Positions 32,329 to 35,432 of a stretch of DNA of 35,432 nucleotides are shown piece by piece (positions within the stretch are counted from its first letter, which is position 1; each line of letters begins with the position of its first letter). This DNA comes from Chitinophagaceae bacterium. Its GTDB lineage: Bacteria; Bacteroidota; Bacteroidia; Chitinophagales; Chitinophagaceae. The translations under genes were made by a program, and so were the position numbers. The stretch spans positions 1 to 35,432 of the forward strand of contig CANCRO010000022.1 in the NCBI GenBank assembly GCA_947380605.1. The letters are read 5' to 3'. A model generated the notes under the pieces. The model was given only the letters and a program-made list of their open reading frames with translations. It searched no databases and was not told where the DNA came from.

Positions 32329-34143
32329 TTAACTCATCAACTCAACACTTCGGTTGATAAAACTAGTTAGCGTATTTCCCTTTAATAAACCCTGAGAAAG
32401 TAAGGCAAGGTCTGCTAGGTTATGAATTATTTTTTCCTGCTTTTCTTTAGTAGGTTCTGCTAAAACATTTTTAAATAATGGATGATTTCCGTTAACCGTT
32501 AAAGTTACTTCGTCGGGCATACTCGCATAGAATGCACCCATTCCTCCTTGCATAGACGCCATATCTTTCATCCGACGCATAAACTCAGGACGAGTTGCTA
32601 CCACTGGAGAAGCTGTCGTACTAAGCCCTTTCACTTCAACCGTTACATTTAAGTCCGGAATTTTTATTCCAAACAATTCCTTCAGCGTAGCTTCTTCTTC
32701 CTTACTTAGCACACTCTCACCTCCCTCCTTTTTATCAATCAAATTTTCAGCTATATCACTATCCACTCTTACAAATTGTACATTCTCCCACTTCATCTCC
32801 ATTTGGTTTACAAAACCATTGTCAATGATCGTTTCCATTTTTAAAACTACATAACCATTCGCATTAGCCTGCTGAATAAATGCATCTTGTTGAATTGGAT
32901 CGGTACTATATAATATTACCTGTTTACCCTCTTTATTTTTTTGTAAGGTTTCAGTTGCCATCTTATACTCATCAAAAGTATAAAACTTGCCTTCCGTACT
33001 TTGGAGTATTAAAAATTTATTCGCCTTTTCTAAAAATTTATCATCGGTCATCATTCCGTACTTCACAAACAATCCTAGGCTTTCCCATTTTTCTTCAAAG
33101 GATGGCCGATCCACTTTAAAAATTTCTTCAAGTTTATCCGCCACCTTTTTAGTGATATGAGAATTAATTTTTCTTACATTAGGATCTCCCTGTAAATAAC
33201 TACGACTCACATTCAACGGTATATCTGGAGAATCAATTACCCCTTGAAGTAACATTAAAAATTCAGGAACAATATCCTTTACTTCATCAGTTACAAAAAC
33301 TTGATTACTGTAAAGTTGTATTTTGTCTTTTTGTATTTCGTAGGACTGTTTTATTTTAGGGAAATAAAGAATACCGGTAAGATTAAAAGGGTAATCCACA
33401 TTTAAATGAATCCAAAATAATGGAGCTTCATTAAAGGGATATAGTTCCTTATAAAAATTTTGATAGTCTTCAGTAGTTAAATCAGCCGGCTTTTTAGTCC
33501 AAGCTGGCTCGGGATTATTAATTTGTTTGCCTTCAAATAAAATTGGCACCGGTAAAAAGCGACAAAATTTATCTAGTACCGTCTTAATTCTTTCAGGCTC
33601 TAAAAATTCTATACTCTCTTCATTTAAATGCAATACAATATCTGTACCTCTTCCTTCTTTTTGAACATCTTCTAACAAGAATTCTGGACTACCATCACAT
33701 TCCCATCTTACCGCCTTTGCCCCTTCCTTGAATGAGCGAGTAATCACCTCTACTTTTTCACTCACCATAAAGGAAGAATAAAAGCCTAATCCAAAATGTC
33801 CAATGATATTATTTTCATTTTGCCCTTTGTATTTATCCAAAAACTCTTCTGCACCACTAAAAGCTACCTGATTAAGGTATTTATCAACTTCCTCTTCTGT
33901 CATACCAATTCCCTTATCTGAAATGGTAACTGTCTTTTTATCCTTATCAATACTAATAGAAATGCCAATTTCTCCCATCTCCCCTTTTGCTTCACCTAAT
34001 GAAGACAAAGTTTTCAATTTTTGAGTAGCATCTACTGCATTACTAACCAACTCCCTTACAAAAATATCATGTTCGTTATATAGAAACTTTTTAATGATGG
34101 GAAAGATATTTTCCGTTTGCACCCGAATATTTCCTTTTTGCAT
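32329..34143 (-). CDS. htpG: Molecular chaperone HtpG (Hsp90)
   Basis: 604 residues (E. coli 624). The N-terminal GHKL ATPase domain shows the family residues: F-V-R-E-L-V-S-N-A-V-D-A (catalytic Glu and Asn), I-S-D-K-G-I-G-M (Asp contacting adenine) and I-G-H-F-G-L-G-F-Y-S-S-F-M (lid). The middle domain holds the Arg-bearing catalytic loop around D-S-P-D-I-P-L-N-V-S-R-S-Y-L-Q. The C-terminal dimerisation domain is complete. It is a cytoplasmic ATP-driven folding chaperone, usually heat-induced. It stands alone: recJ converges on it and guaA diverges. No heat-shock operator such as CIRCE was seen upstream. Confidence 0.97.
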   Translation of the reverse strand: MQKGNIRVQTENIFPIIKKFLYNEHDIFVRELVSNAVDATQKLKTLSSLGEAKGEMGEIGISISIDKDKKTVTISDKGIGMTEEEVDKYLNQVAFSGAEEFLDKYKGQNENNIIGHFGLGFYSSFMVSEKVEVITRSFKEGAKAVRWECDGSPEFLLEDVQKEGRGTDIVLHLNEESIEFLEPERIKTVLDKFCRFLPVPILFEGKQINNPEPAWTKKPADLTTEDYQNFYKELYPFNEAPLFWIHLNVDYPFNLTGILYFPKIKQSYEIQKDKIQLYSNQVFVTDEVKDIVPEFLMLLQGVIDSPDIPLNVSRSYLQGDPNVRKINSHITKKVADKLEEIFKVDRPSFEEKWESLGLFVKYGMMTDDKFLEKANKFLILQSTEGKFYTFDEYKMATETLQKNKEGKQVILYSTDPIQQDAFIQQANANGYVVLKMETIIDNGFVNQMEMKWENVQFVRVDSDIAENLIDKKEGGESVLSKEEEATLKELFGIKIPDLNVTVEVKGLSTTASPVVATRPEFMRRMKDMASMQGGMGAFYASMPDEVTLTVNGNHPLFKNVLAEPTKEKQEKIIHNLADLALLSQGLLKGNTLTSFINRSVELMS

Positions 34144-34446
34144 AAAACTTTTTTTTGACTACCAAGCAAACAAAATACCAAAATACTTTAACTGACAGCT
34201 TGACACTTTTAAAGCCACTGAAATATAGAAAAATCTGGGCCAACCCAATACGCTACCCCAATATTTGCATATCAAGCTGCTGGGTTCCTGGTGGCGAAAA
34301 CTACCAAAGCTTTTTTCAAATTTCTAATAGGAAGGCTTTAAAAGAAGTCTTTTGAGCGATTTCAACAGATATAGCAGCTTTTTTTGACTCCCCCCTTGAG
34401 TTGATAGGAATAAATTGTGATCGGTATTATTTAACTTCGCAGTACT
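34144..34446. other. 303-base divergent intergenic region between htpG and guaA
   Basis: It carries the promoters of htpG (left side) and guaA (right side). A 66-codon open frame (34155-34355) has only a TTG start and no recognisable protein features, so I treat it as noise. I saw no CIRCE-type inverted repeat for htpG and no clear guanine-riboswitch fold for guaA. A -7-like TAACTTCG lies near the guaA start. Confidence 0.4.
34432..34439 (+). promoter_or_regulatory. Putative -7 element before guaA
   Basis: TAACTTCG, one mismatch from TAnnTTTG, ends seven bases before the guaA ATG at 34447, again predicting an almost leaderless mRNA. It is the same TAnnTTCG variant as at purL and pepP. Confidence 0.35.
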
Positions 34447-35432
34447 ATGACGGAAAAAATTCTCATCCTCGATTTTGGATCACAATACACTCAATTAATT
34501 GCGAGAGTGGTAAGGGAAGCAAATGTTTATTGCGAAATAACTCCTTATCACAAAGAAATTATTTACAGCCCTGAACTAAAAGGAGTCATTCTTTCTGGAT
34601 CCCCTTTTTCAGTAAATGAACCGAATGCTCCCAATGTAGACGTAGAAAAAATCGCAGCGCGCGTGCCAGTTTTAGGAGTTTGCTATGGTGCGCAACTAAC
34701 AGCAAAACTATTTGGTGGAAGAGTTGAAAAAAGTGAAAAAAGAGAATACGGGCGGGCAAAATTGGAAAAAGTAAAAGAAGATATTCTACTAAAAGATATT
34801 GGTTCTTTTTCTCAGGTATGGATGAGCCATAGTGATACCATTAAAGAATTACCTAACGGATTTGAAATATTGGGAACTACTGATAGTATCCCTGTTGCTG
34901 CATTTAAGCGTTCGAATGAAGATTTGTTTCCTCTCTATGGTCTTCAATTTCATCCTGAAGTATATCACTCAACAGATGGAAAAACTATTATCAATAATTT
35001 CCTTTTAAAAATATGTAGCTGTGCTCAAGATTGGACCCCTGCGCATTTTATAAGTGATACAGTTGCCGCATTGAAAAAACAAATTGGTAACAAAAGAGTC
35101 ATCATGGCTTTAAGTGGTGGTGTAGATAGTACTGTTGCTGCTACGCTGATTCACCAGGCATGTGGAGATAATTTGTTTGGCATTTTTGTAGATAATGGGG
35201 TTTTAAGAAAAAATGAATTTGAGCAAGTACTAGAAATGTATGCTAAACTTGGTTTAAATGTAAAAGGAATAAACGCTAGAGAACATTTTTATACTCGACT
35301 TGCTGGAAAAACAGATCCTGAAGAAAAAAGAAAAGTAATAGGAAGTGGTTTTATAGAAATCTTTGATCAAGAGGCGCATCGAATTGAAAATATTGACTTT
35401 TTAGGACAGGGAACTATTTATCCTGATGTAAT
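34447..35432 (+). CDS. guaA: GMP synthase (glutamine-hydrolysing), N-terminal two thirds
   Basis: 328 codons are present and the frame runs off the right edge; the full enzyme is usually ~510 residues. It converts XMP to GMP using glutamine and ATP. The class I glutaminase domain (1-190) has the oxyanion start I-L-D-F-G-S-Q-Y-T-Q, nucleophile Cys79 in G-V-C-Y-G-A-Q, and His169/Glu171 in L-Q-F-H-P-E-V. The ATP-pyrophosphatase domain begins with the P-loop S-G-G-V-D-S-T (223-229) and continues through V-D-N-G-V-L-R. The dimerisation domain is off-window. The ATG follows a promoter-like element by seven bases. Confidence 0.97.
   Translation, partial: MTEKILILDFGSQYTQLIARVVREANVYCEITPYHKEIIYSPELKGVILSGSPFSVNEPNAPNVDVEKIAARVPVLGVCYGAQLTAKLFGGRVEKSEKREYGRAKLEKVKEDILLKDIGSFSQVWMSHSDTIKELPNGFEILGTTDSIPVAAFKRSNEDLFPLYGLQFHPEVYHSTDGKTIINNFLLKICSCAQDWTPAHFISDTVAALKKQIGNKRVIMALSGGVDSTVAATLIHQACGDNLFGIFVDNGVLRKNEFEQVLEMYAKLGLNVKGINAREHFYTRLAGKTDPEEKRKVIGSGFIEIFDQEAHRIENIDFLGQGTIYPDV

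Noticed and set aside
34155-34355. Plus-strand open frame of 66 codons between htpG and guaA
   Set aside because: TTG start, no family features, and it occupies the expected promoter region; treated as noise.
1-35432. Mobile elements, prophage, toxin-antitoxin pairs, CRISPR arrays or tRNA genes
   Set aside because: I looked for transposase-like proteins, spaced direct repeats and tRNA cloverleaf elements and found none; every sizeable gene has a metabolic, envelope or information-processing assignment.

Overview
The window is a chromosomal stretch of a low-G+C member of the Bacteroidota, most likely the Chitinophagaceae or a near relative; this is inferred by eye, with no search run. The evidence is the presence of phylum-typical families (DUF4296, DUF4835, DUF5686, DUF4833, the Bacteroidota form of RNA polymerase omega, glutamine synthetase type III, an OmpA-like protein with thrombospondin type 3 repeats). 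Promoter-like TAnnTTTG elements also sit very close to start codons, and Shine-Dalgarno sequences are absent. I see no tRNA, rRNA, CRISPR array, insertion sequence or phage gene.

Positions 1-6674 hold the most distinctive region: the tail of an extended-SDR epimerase, then a tight plus-strand operon closed by a strong bidirectional terminator. In order it encodes a PgpA-type lipid phosphate phosphatase, a GtrA membrane protein, a large DUF5686 outer-membrane barrel protein, a CDP-alcohol phosphatidyltransferase, a secreted DUF4833 protein, a sterol desaturase/fatty-acid hydroxylase, and a PAP2 membrane enzyme with Aur1-like motifs. Together these fit a pathway for inositol phosphoryl-ceramide lipids: CDP-DAG + inositol phosphate -> PI-phosphate -> PI -> transfer of the phosphoinositol head group to a (hydroxylated) dihydroceramide. 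The pathway assignment is an inference from enzyme families and gene order.

Positions 6692-17999 hold housekeeping genes on alternating strands: glnN (-); purL and proC (+); lptF/G-type permease and tgt (-); a membrane GT2 glycosyltransferase, rsmG and an orphan NarL-type response regulator (+); a GNAT acetyltransferase (-). Positions 18073-29152 are all minus strand: an M1 peptidase, rsmI, the pepP-pssA-purS operon, the cell-envelope/core cluster bamD-rpoZ-coaBC-DUF4835-DUF4296, and an abundant-type OmpA-like protein with its own terminator. The right end has a polyprenyl diphosphate synthase and recJ (+), htpG (-) with a terminator, and the first two thirds of guaA (+), cut by the window edge.

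Besides the lipid operon, points worth a second look are: CoaBC carrying Asp and Ser where the E. coli decarboxylase has its key Asn and Cys; a Tgt with two of three zinc cysteines replaced; an OmpA C-terminal domain lacking the usual peptidoglycan-binding residues; a terminator-like hairpin whose T-run abuts the coaBC start codon; purS fused by a 4-base overlap to pssA rather than sitting with purL; and several apparently leaderless or near-leaderless genes.
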